Shown piece after piece: positions 23,905-32,486 of a stretch of 47,507 nt of DNA. The notes under the pieces are model-generated. The model made no database searches, was not told the DNA's origin, and saw only the letters and a list, made by a program, of their open reading frames with translations. Each line of letters opens with the position of its first letter. Position 1 is the stretch's first letter. Made by a program: the position numbers and the translations under genes. The stretch is from Phycisphaerales bacterium Planc_01 (GTDB lineage Bacteria; Planctomycetota; Phycisphaerae; Sedimentisphaerales; Anaerobacaceae), in the NCBI GenBank assembly GCA_001603075.1, contig LVBB01000084.1, positions 1 to 47,507 on the forward strand. The letters run 5' to 3'.

Positions 23905-25140
23905 CTACTTGGCGCCTTTCTGCTCCCTGCGAGCAACCGCCCCGGCGACCTTCATCGGCAGCCCGAACAGGCGAATGAACCCCTTGGCGTCGATCTGATC
24001 GTATTCGGCGCCCATCGTGAAGCTGGCCAGGTCCGCCTGGTAGAGGCTGTGCGGGCTCTTCATGCCGGCCAGGGTGCAGCGGCCTTTGAACAGCTTGACC
24101 CGGACGTCGCCCGTGACGCTGCGCTGGGTGACGTTGATGAAGGCATCGAGCGCCTCGCGAAGCGGACTGAACCACTGGCCGTAATAGACCAGCTCGGCAT
24201 ACTTCAGCGCCACCTGCTGCTTGTAGTGCATCGTCTCACGCTCCATCGTCAGGCTTTCCAGGGCCGCGTGGGCGGTCATCAGAATCGTGCCGCCGGGTGT
24301 CTCGTAGACCCCTCGCGACTTCATGCCCACCAGGCGGTTCTCCACAATATCCACCTGGCCGATGGCGTGCCGGCCGCCGATCTCGTTGAGCGTCTCGATC
24401 ATCTTGACGCCGCTGGTCAGCTTGCCGTCGAGCTTGACGGGGACCCCTTCGTGGAAACCAATGGTGACATAATCGGGCTTGTCGGGGGTCTGGCTGACCG
24501 GCTGCGACATGACGAACAACTCATCCTTGGGCTCGTTGGCCGGGTCTTCGAGATCGGCGCCCTCGTGGCTGATGTGCCAGAGATTGCGGTCGCGTGAGTA
24601 TATCTTCTTCTTGCTCTGCTCTATGGGGATATTGTGCTTCTTGGCGTAGTCGACCGCCGCCTCCCGGCTGGTCAGCTTGAATTTCGGGTCCTTCCACGGC
24701 GCGATGATCTCCAGCGTCGGGTCCAGGGCCATGAAGGTCAGCTCGAAGCGGACCTGGTCGTTGCCCTTGCCCGTGGCGCCGTGGGCGACGGCGGTGGCCT
24801 TCTCGGCGTGGGCCACCTCGACCTGATGCTTGGCGATCAGCGGCCGGGCGATGCTCGTGCCCAGCAGGTAGCCGTTCTCATAGACCGCGCCGCTGCGGAG
24901 CATCGGCCAGAGGTAGTCCTCGACGAACTCGCGGCGCAGGTCCTTGACAACGCACTTGCTGGCCCCGCTGGCCAGGGCCTTCTTCTTGATGCCCGCCAGC
25001 TCGTCGCCCTGGCCCAGTTCGGCCGCGAATGCGATGACGTCGTACCCGTACGTTTCCCTCAGCCAGGGCAGGATCACGCTCGTATCCAGCCCGCCACTGT
25101 ATGCCAACACCACCTTCTGCTGCTGTTGCTTCTTCGCCAT
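23905..25140 (-). CDS. argG: Argininosuccinate synthase
   Basis: The enzyme joins citrulline and aspartate with ATP in arginine synthesis. The ATP pyrophosphatase motif [18 protein letters not shown] is at the N-terminus, after a short KKQQQQK tail. Family motifs [17 protein letters not shown] and [18 protein letters not shown] are intact. It has 411 residues, normal length. No other arg gene is adjacent. Expression is likely controlled at a strong promoter with a palindrome in its spacer (25180-25208). Confidence 0.97.
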   Translation of the reverse strand: MAKKQQQQKVVLAYSGGLDTSVILPWLRETYGYDVIAFAAELGQGDELAGIKKKALASGASKCVVKDLRREFVEDYLWPMLRSGAVYENGYLLGTSIARPLIAKHQVEVAHAEKATAVAHGATGKGNDQVRFELTFMALDPTLEIIAPWKDPKFKLTSREAAVDYAKKHNIPIEQSKKKIYSRDRNLWHISHEGADLEDPANEPKDELFVMSQPVSQTPDKPDYVTIGFHEGVPVKLDGKLTSGVKMIETLNEIGGRHAIGQVDIVENRLVGMKSRGVYETPGGTILMTAHAALESLTMERETMHYKQQVALKYAELVYYGQWFSPLREALDAFINVTQRSVTGDVRVKLFKGRCTLAGMKSPHSLYQADLASFTMGAEYDQIDAKGFIRLFGLPMKVAGAVARREQKGAK

Positions 25141-25179
25141 AGCGGTATCCTCAAAACGCCAAGAATCTCAAAAACGCAG

Positions 25180-25208
25180 ATTATACGCGCGCACCGGGTG
25201 CGATTCAA
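25180..25208 (-). promoter_or_regulatory. Strong argG promoter with a palindromic operator candidate
   Basis: On the minus strand TTGAAT (25203-25208) and a perfect TATAAT (25180-25185) are 17 bases apart, about 40 bases upstream of the argG start. The spacer contains CGCACC-G-GGTGCG (25190-25202), an exact palindrome with 6-bp arms. The position suggests a repressor site between the promoter boxes. It does not look like a classical AT-rich ARG box. Confidence 0.75.
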
Positions 25209-25247
25209 CGGAATATCGTTCGAGGACCGTGAACCCGTCCGGGGCCT

Positions 25248-25556
25248 TCAGACGGCGCACTCGCCGGGGGGACGGGCGGTCCAGCCGTCGGGAAGACCCC
25301 CGCGCCGGTTCCGGGTGTAGTGGAAGTACAGCAAGAGGTCCGTCGCCACGAGGACCATGTTCAGAGCGTACAGCACGATGATCCAGTCGAAGGCGTGCAG
25401 GGCCTTATAGAGGACGCCGTTGAGATAGCCGAAGCAGACGATCCCCATGAACAGCGGGCTCTTGCCCTCGACCTTCTTCGTACGCAGCGATTTGGCGATC
25501 GAAATCGGCCAGCTCACCCCAAAACAGACCAGCATGATCGCTTCGAACACCGACAT
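25248..25556 (-). CDS. Small PQ-loop / SemiSWEET-like membrane protein
   Basis: The 102-residue product has three predicted membrane helices: FEAIMLVCFGVSWPISI, the helix after KSPLFMG, and IIVLYALNMVLVATDLLLYF. The pattern W-P followed by KSLRTKKVEGKSPLF resembles the PQ-loop seen in SemiSWEET sugar transporters, with WP in place of PQ. Such half-transporters form dimers. The start at 25556 is preceded by GGAG with eight-base spacing. Substrate unknown; a sugar would fit the surrounding carbohydrate genes. Confidence 0.7.
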   Translation of the reverse strand: MSVFEAIMLVCFGVSWPISIAKSLRTKKVEGKSPLFMGIVCFGYLNGVLYKALHAFDWIIVLYALNMVLVATDLLLYFHYTRNRRGGLPDGWTARPPGECAV

Positions 25557-25606
25557 ATCCAAACGCTCCACGTCGTACCCTCCCCCGCCCCCGATGCGTC
25601 ATTGCA

Positions 25607-25639
25607 CAGGGTGTCCCGACGAACCCCCGGGACACCCTG
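25607..25639. repeat. Perfect 12-bp inverted repeat between the SemiSWEET-like and DUF1080 genes
   Basis: CAGGGTGTCCCG (25607-25618) and CGGGACACCCTG (25628-25639) form a GC-rich hairpin with a 9-base loop, 43 bases after the DUF1080 stop on the minus strand. There is no T-run, so a classical terminator is not supported. The arm GGGTGT resembles the dispersed palindrome at 17757 and 41707. Confidence 0.75.
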
Positions 25640-25682
25640 CGCCGGAATCTCTGTCTCATCGTGCCGGCAAAACCGCCGTGGA

Positions 25683-26372
25683 TCAGATTTCCTTGATCTT
25701 CATATTGCGGAAGTAGATCGGAGCGCCGGCATGCTTGCCCTGGAGCCCGATATTGCCGTGCGTGGGCAGTTCGGCAAAGGGCGTGCTCAGCCAGGACGGA
25801 ATCTCGCTGCCGTCCGGGTTCGTCTTGGCGCTGGTCCACAGGGCCATGTTCATCACCGAGACCATCTCGCCGTTGAGCATGACGTAGATCATCTGATCCC
25901 GGCAGGTGATCGTCATGCGATTCCACTCGCCCGGCCTCTTGACCATGCTCTTGGTCGGCGCCAGGTGCCCGAAGATCGCCCCGCACTGCCAGGTGCCGGG
26001 GCTGTTGGCCCACTGCTCGGCGAAATCGTCGGCGATCTGGACCTCGACGGAGTTGGGGATCCAGTTCTGCATGTCGGTGCAGTAGACGATCACGCCGCTG
26101 TTGGTGCCTTCGGCGGTCTTGAACTCCAGGTCGATGATGAAGTTGTCGTAGTCCTTCTTCGTCCAGATCGCCTCGTCCTTGCTGGCGGTCAGGACGCCGT
26201 CCTCGAATGTCCAGACGCCTTCCGGGTAGATCGCATCGGACAGATCGGGGGCGAACAGGTCGTTCCACGAGCCGACCTTCGGGTGCGTCTTGGGCGGGAT
26301 GGAGACGTTTCGACTGCACGAGCTCAGCAAAAGACTGCAACCGATCACCGCCCAAACCACTGCCTTGTTCAT
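25683..26372 (-). CDS. DUF1080 (3-keto-disaccharide hydrolase-like) lipoprotein
   Basis: The start MNKAVVWAVIGCSLLLSSC gives a lipoprotein signal with lipobox LLLSSC. The mature part is a concanavalin-like DUF1080 domain (PEGVWTFEDGVLTAS, DYDNFIIDLEFKT, NSGVIVYCTD, SVEVQIADD, GEWNRMTITCRD, GNIGLQGK). Family members include enzymes that hydrolyse 3-keto-glycosides after a Gfo/Idh-type oxidation. The ATG at 26372 was chosen for its AAGGAG Shine-Dalgarno and signal peptide. The Tat-exported Gfo/Idh protein at 35874 could supply the keto sugar, but it is 9 kb away. Confidence 0.88.
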   Translation of the reverse strand: MNKAVVWAVIGCSLLLSSCSRNVSIPPKTHPKVGSWNDLFAPDLSDAIYPEGVWTFEDGVLTASKDEAIWTKKDYDNFIIDLEFKTAEGTNSGVIVYCTDMQNWIPNSVEVQIADDFAEQWANSPGTWQCGAIFGHLAPTKSMVKRPGEWNRMTITCRDQMIYVMLNGEMVSVMNMALWTSAKTNPDGSEIPSWLSTPFAELPTHGNIGLQGKHAGAPIYFRNMKIKEI

Positions 26373-26503
26373 TTCTTGCTCCTTCAGAAAAACCGGTACT
26401 TGCCACGATTCGGCGCCCTGTGGCGCGAACCGGCGGGGCATTCTACAACACGGACGCCGCAACGGCCAGCGCCAACCCTCTCATTCGCCTGCCACACGGC
26501 CGA

Positions 26504-27361
26504 TCAGGTCCGCACGCTACGCACAGTCTCGAAGGCGATGGCGGCAAGGATGACCGAGCCACCAGCCACGGTGCGAAGCGACAAAGATTCATCGTGGATC
26601 AGGTAGCCCAGCACCGCGGCATAGAACGGCAACAGCGTCGCGATGATCCCGACCGTCTTGGCGCTGAGGTGCTTGAAGCTGGCCGAGAACAGCGTGTGCG
26701 GCAGCGCCGTGAAGACCACGCCCAGCAGGAGCAGCAACCCGCCCGTGCCGGGCGTCCAGGGCACACGATCAACGACCAGCCACGGCAGCAGCACCAGGCC
26801 CGTCACCAGCATCTGCCAGAACATCAGGACGCTGCTGGTGTACTGATGGACGTACTTGCGGGTCAGCAGGTTGCGGGCCATGAAGAACAGGCCCGAGACC
26901 ACGCCCAGCACGATCCCCTGTGTCGTCGTGTCCGACAGGCTCAGCGTGGGCGTCATGATGAGGATTCCCGCGAAGACCACGATCGCCAGGACGACGTCGG
27001 ACTTCCGCAGCCGCTCGGAGAAGACGAACGGCTCGATGATCGCGGTAAGAATGGGATAGGTATGCAGGGCCAGAATCCCGACCGCCGCGGTGGAGACCTT
27101 CAGCGCCTTGAAGTAGGTCAGCCAGTGGGCGCACAGCAGCAATCCGAGCGTGACCATCAGCACGTAGTGCCGGCCCCCATTGGCCCCCAGCGGTCTCCTG
27201 AGAGCGACCAGCATGGCCATCAACGCCGCGGCCCCGATCAACGACCGCAGGCAGATGATGTGCGAGACGGGCAGCGCGATGCCCTTGGCGAACATCGCGG
27301 TGCCGCCCCACATCAGGACGGCAACGTTGAGTTGAATCAAGTTGATCTGTCTGGGCTGCAT
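26504..27361 (-). CDS. EamA family (drug/metabolite transporter) permease
   Basis: The 285-residue product has about ten membrane helices in two EamA halves. Typical patterns are AVLMWGGTAMFAKGIALP and GILALHTYPILTAIIEPFVF with FSERLRKSD, and in the second half FSASFKHLSAKTVGIIATLLP with HDESLSLRTVAGG. DMT transporters export small metabolites or amino acids; the substrate cannot be read from sequence. It is transcribed away from the GH32 gene, in the same direction as the DUF1080 gene. Confidence 0.88.
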   Translation of the reverse strand: MQPRQINLIQLNVAVLMWGGTAMFAKGIALPVSHIICLRSLIGAAALMAMLVALRRPLGANGGRHYVLMVTLGLLLCAHWLTYFKALKVSTAAVGILALHTYPILTAIIEPFVFSERLRKSDVVLAIVVFAGILIMTPTLSLSDTTTQGIVLGVVSGLFFMARNLLTRKYVHQYTSSVLMFWQMLVTGLVLLPWLVVDRVPWTPGTGGLLLLLGVVFTALPHTLFSASFKHLSAKTVGIIATLLPFYAAVLGYLIHDESLSLRTVAGGSVILAAIAFETVRSVRT

Positions 27362-27563
27362 ATTATGTCACGAGGCCCGTTATGCTTCAAACACCCGACA
27401 AAAACAAGGACGAAATCGCTCGTCGCCGTTCGACGCCGGCGATTCGGCGGGGGCAGAGACTTGCTCCCAACGGCCAAAACCCCCATAATCCAGACGTGCG
27501 AGCCGTGCAATCGGTCCGACGAAGACGGTGCAAACGGTATAAGAAGAAGGAAAGGACGCTCCC

Positions 27564-29678
27564 ATGCGACGATGGGTTTTGATTCTCCTGACGGTGCTCC
27601 TGCCCGGCCTCTGCCAGGGCCAGCGCGAAGCGGACCTGCTGATCTGCGATTTCGAGGGCCCGGACTACGGTAGCTGGGAAGTGACCGGCAATGCCTTCGG
27701 CAACGCCCCGGCCAGGGGAACCCTGCCGGGCCAGTTGGTGGTCACCGGCTTCCGGGGTCGAGGCCTGGTCAACAGCTTCCTCAACGGCGACGAGTCGAAG
27801 GGCACGCTCACGTCGCCGCCGTTCGAGATCGAGCGCCGCTACATCCACTTCCTGATCGGCGGAGGCGGCTACCCCCGCCTGACCTGCATGGACCTGATCG
27901 TCGACGGCCGGACGGTCCGCACCGCCACCGGACGCAACAACCGGCCGGGCGGCTCCGAGCGATTGTCTTCGCGGGTCTGGGACGTCTCCGATTTCGTTGG
28001 CCGGACCGCACGCATCCGCATCGTGGACAACCACGCCGGCCACTGGGGCCACATCACCGTCGATCACATCTTTCAGAGCAACTCGCAGACCGATTTCGAC
28101 CAGAGCAAGGAACTCCTGCTCAGCGCGCGATATCTCAACTTTCCCGTCAAGAACGGCGCTGCCAAACGGCGCGCCCGGGTCGTCATCGAGGGCAGCACGG
28201 TCCGCGAATTCGAGATCGAGCTGGCCGATGCCGATCCCGACTTCTGGGTCTTCCTGGACATCAGCGCGTTCAGCGGCAAGACCGCGACGATCGAGGTGGA
28301 CGGCCTGCCCCGCTTCTCGCACGGCCTCAATCTGATCGGCCAGGACGACGAGATCAAAGGGGCCGAAGACCTGTACCGCGAGAAGTATCGCCCCCAGTTC
28401 CATTTCACCTCGCGACGCGGATGGAACAACGACTCCAATGGGCTCGTCTTCCACAAGGGCCTGTACCACCTCTATTACCAGCACAACCCCTACGGCGTCC
28501 AGTGGGGCAACATGCACTGGGGCCACGCCGTCAGCACCGATCTGGTCCACTGGACCGAGCTTCCCATCGCCCTGTATCCGCAGCAGTTCGGTGACTGGTG
28601 CTTCTCCGGCAGCGCCGTGGTCGACGTCAACGACACCGCCGGCTTCCAGAGCGGCGACGAACCCCCCATCGTAGCCGCTTATACCAGCACGGGGAGGGGC
28701 GAGTGCATCGTCTACAGCAACGACGGCGGCATGACCTTCACCGAATACGACGGCAATCCCGTCGTCAAGCACGCCGGACGCGACCCGAAGGTCATCTGGT
28801 ACGGGCCGGGCCGGCACTGGGTCATGGCCCTCTACCACGAGGTGGACGACAAACGCACCATCGCCTTCTACACCTCCAACGACCTCAAGAGCTGGCAGTA
28901 CCAGAGCCTGATCGATGGCTTCTACGAATGCCCGGAGATCTTCGAGCTGCCCATCGACGGCGATGCGGACAACGCGCGATGGGTCCTGTACGCCGCCGAC
29001 GGCGCCTATCGGATCGGCGCCTTCGACGGCAAGACCTTCGCGCCCGAAACGGACAAGATCCAGTTCGACTACGGCAACTGTTTCTACGCCTCGCAGACCT
29101 ACAGCGACATCCCACCCGCCGACGGCCGGCGCATCCAGATCGCCTGGGGCCGGGTCGAGATGCCGGGCATGCCGTTCAACCAGATGATGCTGTTCCCCGT
29201 CGAGCTGACCCTGCGAACGACGGACGACGGGCCGCGTCTGTTCGCCGTGCCGGCCCGGGAGATCGAACGGATTCAAACGCCCCTTCGGACCTGGACGAAC
29301 GAGAAGCTCGCGCCGCGAAAGGACCTGCTCAGCGGTGTCCGGGGCGACCTGCTTCGCATCCGCACCCGCTTCGAGCCGGGCGATGCCGAACGCGTGACCC
29401 TGGACATTCGAGGCGTCCGCATCGTCTACGACGCCAAGGCCCGTCAGCTCTCCTGCCTGGACAAGACCGCCCCGCTGTCGCCTGTGGACGGCAGGATCGC
29501 GCTGGATGTCCTGGTCGATCGCACCTCGATCGAGGTCTTCGCCAACGCCGGGCGACCGTATATGCCGATGGGAGTCAAGTTCGCCGACGAAAACCAGTCA
29601 TTGCGCTTCTTCTGCGAGGGCGGCCCGATCGCCGTCGAGTCGCTGGAGGTCTTCGAGATCGCCTCGGCCTGGCCATAG
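27564..29678 (+). CDS. Glycoside hydrolase family 32 (levanase/fructanase-like), secreted, with N-terminal beta domain
   Basis: The 704-residue protein starts with a signal peptide (VLILLTVLLPGLCQG). Residues about 25-270 form an extra beta-sandwich-like region (RRYIHFLIGGGG, RTARIRIVDNHAGHWGHI). The GH32 five-bladed propeller starts at about 275. The nucleophile Asp290 lies in WNNDSNG (usual WMNDPNG), the stabiliser Asp407 in GRDPKV and the acid/base Glu455 in YECPEIFEL. A C-terminal beta-sandwich ends in VDRTSIEVFAN and VESLEVFEI. It should hydrolyse beta-fructans or sucrose outside the cytoplasm. The Pro-to-Ser and Met-to-Asn changes next to the nucleophile are unusual but the three acids are intact. 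AAGGA lies seven bases before the start. Confidence 0.93.
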   Translation: MRRWVLILLTVLLPGLCQGQREADLLICDFEGPDYGSWEVTGNAFGNAPARGTLPGQLVVTGFRGRGLVNSFLNGDESKGTLTSPPFEIERRYIHFLIGGGGYPRLTCMDLIVDGRTVRTATGRNNRPGGSERLSSRVWDVSDFVGRTARIRIVDNHAGHWGHITVDHIFQSNSQTDFDQSKELLLSARYLNFPVKNGAAKRRARVVIEGSTVREFEIELADADPDFWVFLDISAFSGKTATIEVDGLPRFSHGLNLIGQDDEIKGAEDLYREKYRPQFHFTSRRGWNNDSNGLVFHKGLYHLYYQHNPYGVQWGNMHWGHAVSTDLVHWTELPIALYPQQFGDWCFSGSAVVDVNDTAGFQSGDEPPIVAAYTSTGRGECIVYSNDGGMTFTEYDGNPVVKHAGRDPKVIWYGPGRHWVMALYHEVDDKRTIAFYTSNDLKSWQYQSLIDGFYECPEIFELPIDGDADNARWVLYAADGAYRIGAFDGKTFAPETDKIQFDYGNCFYASQTYSDIPPADGRRIQIAWGRVEMPGMPFNQMMLFPVELTLRTTDDGPRLFAVPAREIERIQTPLRTWTNEKLAPRKDLLSGVRGDLLRIRTRFEPGDAERVTLDIRGVRIVYDAKARQLSCLDKTAPLSPVDGRIALDVLVDRTSIEVFANAGRPYMPMGVKFADENQSLRFFCEGGPIAVESLEVFEIASAWP

Positions 29679-29886
29679 TCGTCGTCCCGGCACGCTGCCG
29701 ATACACCGGAAGAACTGCAGGGGATCGCCACCCTCCTTTTATGCGCTGCTTTTTTTGCAGACAGCACCCAAACGGTTGAACTGCGCGCCGTCTCCCATAG
29801 TAGGATCAATCAAGTCTTATACGTAATGAATCGTGTACGTTGCTTCGTTTGCTGCGAAATACCAAGGTGTGAAGGGAGATTGAATC

Positions 29887-31683
29887 ATGGAAACGTTGCG
29901 AATCCGTTTGAGGGGAGTTGTCCTGGCGACGATGTTCTTGTCGGCCGGCGTCGCGGTGCAGGCCCAGCCGGCAGATGTGACCTGGACGTTTGGCGCCATT
30001 GGTTCGGCCTCGTACCGACTGGATGCCTTCACCCCCGCCGACGCCGCGATTGGCACGATCGGCAGCGCCGACCCGACGCTGCCCCTGGCGTTGGGCAAGC
30101 GATACCAGGTCAGAGTGACCGACCACATGATGCACCCGTTCGAGGTCATCGCCAAGTCGCCGTCGCCGACGAACGACCGGGTCTTGCTGTCGATGTCGAT
30201 CGCCGGCCCGCTCGAATCGGACCCCAAGATCAACTGGCAGGACGACGGCCAAGGGACGGTCGCGTTCACGCTGACGAGCGAGTTGTATCATGCGATGGTC
30301 GAGGGCGGCCTCACACCCGGCTACCGGTGCCGCCCGCACTTCATGGACATGCGAGGCGATTTCACGATCACCGGCCTGCCGATCGCCGACCGCATCGATC
30401 CGTCGCCAATCCGAATCGATCTGGAGATCGTCGCCTCCGGGCTGATCGCCCCCGTAGACCTTCAGCCCGACCCGGTCATCGACGGGCGGCTCTATGTCGT
30501 CGATCAGGCGGGGCTGGTGCGTACGATAGAACAGGGACAGCTCCTGGAAACACCTTTCCTCGACGTGCGGGACCGTATCGTCCAGCCGCTGGGCATCTTC
30601 CGCAGTTACGATGAGGACGACTACGACGAGCGCGGGCTTCTCGGTCTGGCGTTTCACCCGCACTTCGCTGATCCGAGCAGCCCCGGCTATCGAACCCTTT
30701 ACACCTACACGAGCGAGCCGGCGGACGGGCCGGCCGACTTCACGCTGGACATCGCGCCCGAGCAGATCAGCCATCAGAGCGCCGTCACCGAGTGGCGGCT
30801 GGCCGGCACGCAGAACGTCGTCGACCCAAGCACGGCCCGCGTCGTGATGCGGATCGATCAGCCGCAATTCAACCATAACGGCGGATATCTTGCCTTTGGC
30901 CCGGATGGCTACCTTTATATTGCTCTCGGCGACGGCGGCGCGTCCAACGACGCCGGGGTCGGCCACGGCCCCCAAGGCAACGGCCAGAACGTCCACACCG
31001 TCCACGGGAGCATCCTGCGGATCGACCCGCTGCCGCCGGCGGCGACGCCCGACAGCCGCGACCCCGCCGCCGCCAACGGGCGGTACCGCATCCCCTGGGA
31101 CAACGAGTTCGTCGGGATCGACGGCGTCGATGAGATCTTCGCCTACGGCTTCCGCAATCCCTATCGCTTCAGCTTCGATACGCTCACCGGCGCGTTGATC
31201 GTCGGCGACGTCGGTCAGGGCCTTGTCGAGGAGATCAACATCGTACGCAAAGGCGGCAACTACGGCTGGAACATCAAGGAGGGCAGTTTCCTGCTCGACC
31301 CTACAGGCGCCGCCATCGGCCTGCCGTTCGACGACCCGGCCCTGATCGATCCCGTCGCCGAGTACGACCACGATGACGGCCTGGCGGTGGTCGGCGGGTT
31401 CCTGTATGCCGGGACACAGATTCCTCAATTGCGTGCGATGTACGTGTTCGGCGATTTCTCGCGTGCGTTCAGGACGCCACAGGGCCGGCTCTTCGTCGCC
31501 GACCTCTGGTCTGGGAAGATCGAGGAGTTGCTCATCGGCAACGAACAGCAGCCCCTCGGCCTGTTCCTCAAAGGCATGGGGCAGGACCGCGAAGGCGAAC
31601 TCTACGTCCTGGCCGGCACCGCCCTGGGGCCCTACGGCGATACGGGAGTGGTCTTCCGGATCGTCCCGGCGTCCAACCCATAG
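29887..31683 (+). CDS. Cupredoxin-fused PQQ-dependent sugar dehydrogenase (glucose/sorbosone type)
   Basis: After a signal peptide, residues about 28-165 form a cupredoxin domain with a type 1 copper site: His83 (HMMHPFEV) and YRCRPHFMDMRG with Cys148, His151 and Met153 or Met155. Residues about 175-598 are the six-bladed glucose/sorbosone dehydrogenase domain (DERGLLGLAFHPHF, FNHNGGYLAFGPDGYLYIAL, AYGFRNPYRFSFD, VEEINIVRKGGNYGWNI). The enzyme should oxidise aldose sugars at the envelope with PQQ, and the fused copper centre could take electrons directly. GGGAG lies eight bases before the start. It follows the GH32 gene by 208 bases, so it may oxidise the sugars GH32 releases. Confidence 0.88.
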   Translation: METLRIRLRGVVLATMFLSAGVAVQAQPADVTWTFGAIGSASYRLDAFTPADAAIGTIGSADPTLPLALGKRYQVRVTDHMMHPFEVIAKSPSPTNDRVLLSMSIAGPLESDPKINWQDDGQGTVAFTLTSELYHAMVEGGLTPGYRCRPHFMDMRGDFTITGLPIADRIDPSPIRIDLEIVASGLIAPVDLQPDPVIDGRLYVVDQAGLVRTIEQGQLLETPFLDVRDRIVQPLGIFRSYDEDDYDERGLLGLAFHPHFADPSSPGYRTLYTYTSEPADGPADFTLDIAPEQISHQSAVTEWRLAGTQNVVDPSTARVVMRIDQPQFNHNGGYLAFGPDGYLYIALGDGGASNDAGVGHGPQGNGQNVHTVHGSILRIDPLPPAATPDSRDPAAANGRYRIPWDNEFVGIDGVDEIFAYGFRNPYRFSFDTLTGALIVGDVGQGLVEEINIVRKGGNYGWNIKEGSFLLDPTGAAIGLPFDDPALIDPVAEYDHDDGLAVVGGFLYAGTQIPQLRAMYVFGDFSRAFRTPQGRLFVADLWSGKIEELLIGNEQQPLGLFLKGMGQDREGELYVLAGTALGPYGDTGVVFRIVPASNP

Positions 31684-31770
31684 CATGGACGGGCAAACAT
31701 GAAACGGCCGGGACGCTCGTCCGACGCAAGTCGCGGCGGGCGTCCTCGCCGCTCAAGGGCTCAGAGGCCA

Positions 31771-32127
31771 TCACTGGCCGAAAAGCTTCTGACGGAAGAC
31801 GAAGAAGACCGCGCCGAGGATGCACAGGCCCGCCCAGAGGTAGTCCAGCCGAACCTGCTCCTTCATGTACAGGATCGAGAACGGCACGAAGATCGTCAGC
31901 GTGACCGCCTCCTGGAGGATCTTGAGCTGCCCGACGTTCAGTACGCAATGGCCGATCCGATTGGCCGGGACCTGGATCAGATACTCGAAGAAGGCGATCC
32001 CCCAGCTCACCAACGCCGCAATGATCCATGGCCGATGCGACAGGTTCCGCAGGTGCCCGTACCAGGCGAACGTCATGAAGATATTGCTGCAACATAGAAG
32101 CAGCGTCGTCGTTAGAATCACACGCAT
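31771..32127 (-). CDS. DMT family protein, DUF486
   Basis: The 118-residue membrane protein matches DUF486 closely: CCSNIFMTFAWYGHLRN, SWGIAFFEYLIQVPANRIG, QLKILQEAVTLTIFVPF and AGLCILGAVFFVF. Four helices are predicted. The biochemical role is not known; it belongs to the small multidrug resistance/DMT superfamily. Confidence 0.92.
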   Translation of the reverse strand: MRVILTTTLLLCCSNIFMTFAWYGHLRNLSHRPWIIAALVSWGIAFFEYLIQVPANRIGHCVLNVGQLKILQEAVTLTIFVPFSILYMKEQVRLDYLWAGLCILGAVFFVFRQKLFGQ

Positions 32128-32486
32128 ACACCAAGTCCTTCGACTGACCCGAACCCTCGACCCTCGCCGCGACCACCGCGGCCGACAAGCCCAATATCAA
32201 ACCCGAAACCCCGCCCCTTGGGAAGAGGCAACCGGACGTATCTCTCGCCGGGGGCGCGATTGGTGTTTGCAGGGAGATTCTCGCAGAGCCCGGCAACACG
32301 TCCAATCGTTTCTGACAGGGGCGACCCATGCGTCGCCCCGCGGCACACGACCTGATCACTGCTTGTGCAGCAGAAGAGTCTGCGGGCGTGTTTTGGCCGC
32401 TGAGCAAGTCGATCTGCCATGAAGGCGCATGCGACTCGCCAGCTACAAATACGCAGTGCACCGTTGAGTCGCCAACCCAGACCGTC
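32128..32486. other. Intergenic stretch without a supported gene
   Basis: The 359 bases between the DUF486 gene and the aldo/keto reductase gene (both minus) hold no reading frame with credible composition; a 100-residue minus-strand frame here is Gly/Arg-rich and lacks a Shine-Dalgarno. I see no strong promoter, tRNA or repeat. It must carry the DUF486 promoter unless that gene is read through from upstream. Confidence 0.5.

Noticed and set aside
27387-29276. A 629-residue open frame on the minus strand opposite the GH32 gene, and similar long antisense frames elsewhere (for example 29806-31686, 35793-37061)
   Set aside because: They mirror genes with clear domains and catalytic motifs on the other strand. 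Such frames are common in GC-rich codon usage and have no motifs of their own.
29735-29775. A T-run flanked by CTGC and GCAG after the GH32 gene
   Set aside because: The Ts would be in the loop, not after the stem, so it does not look like a terminator.
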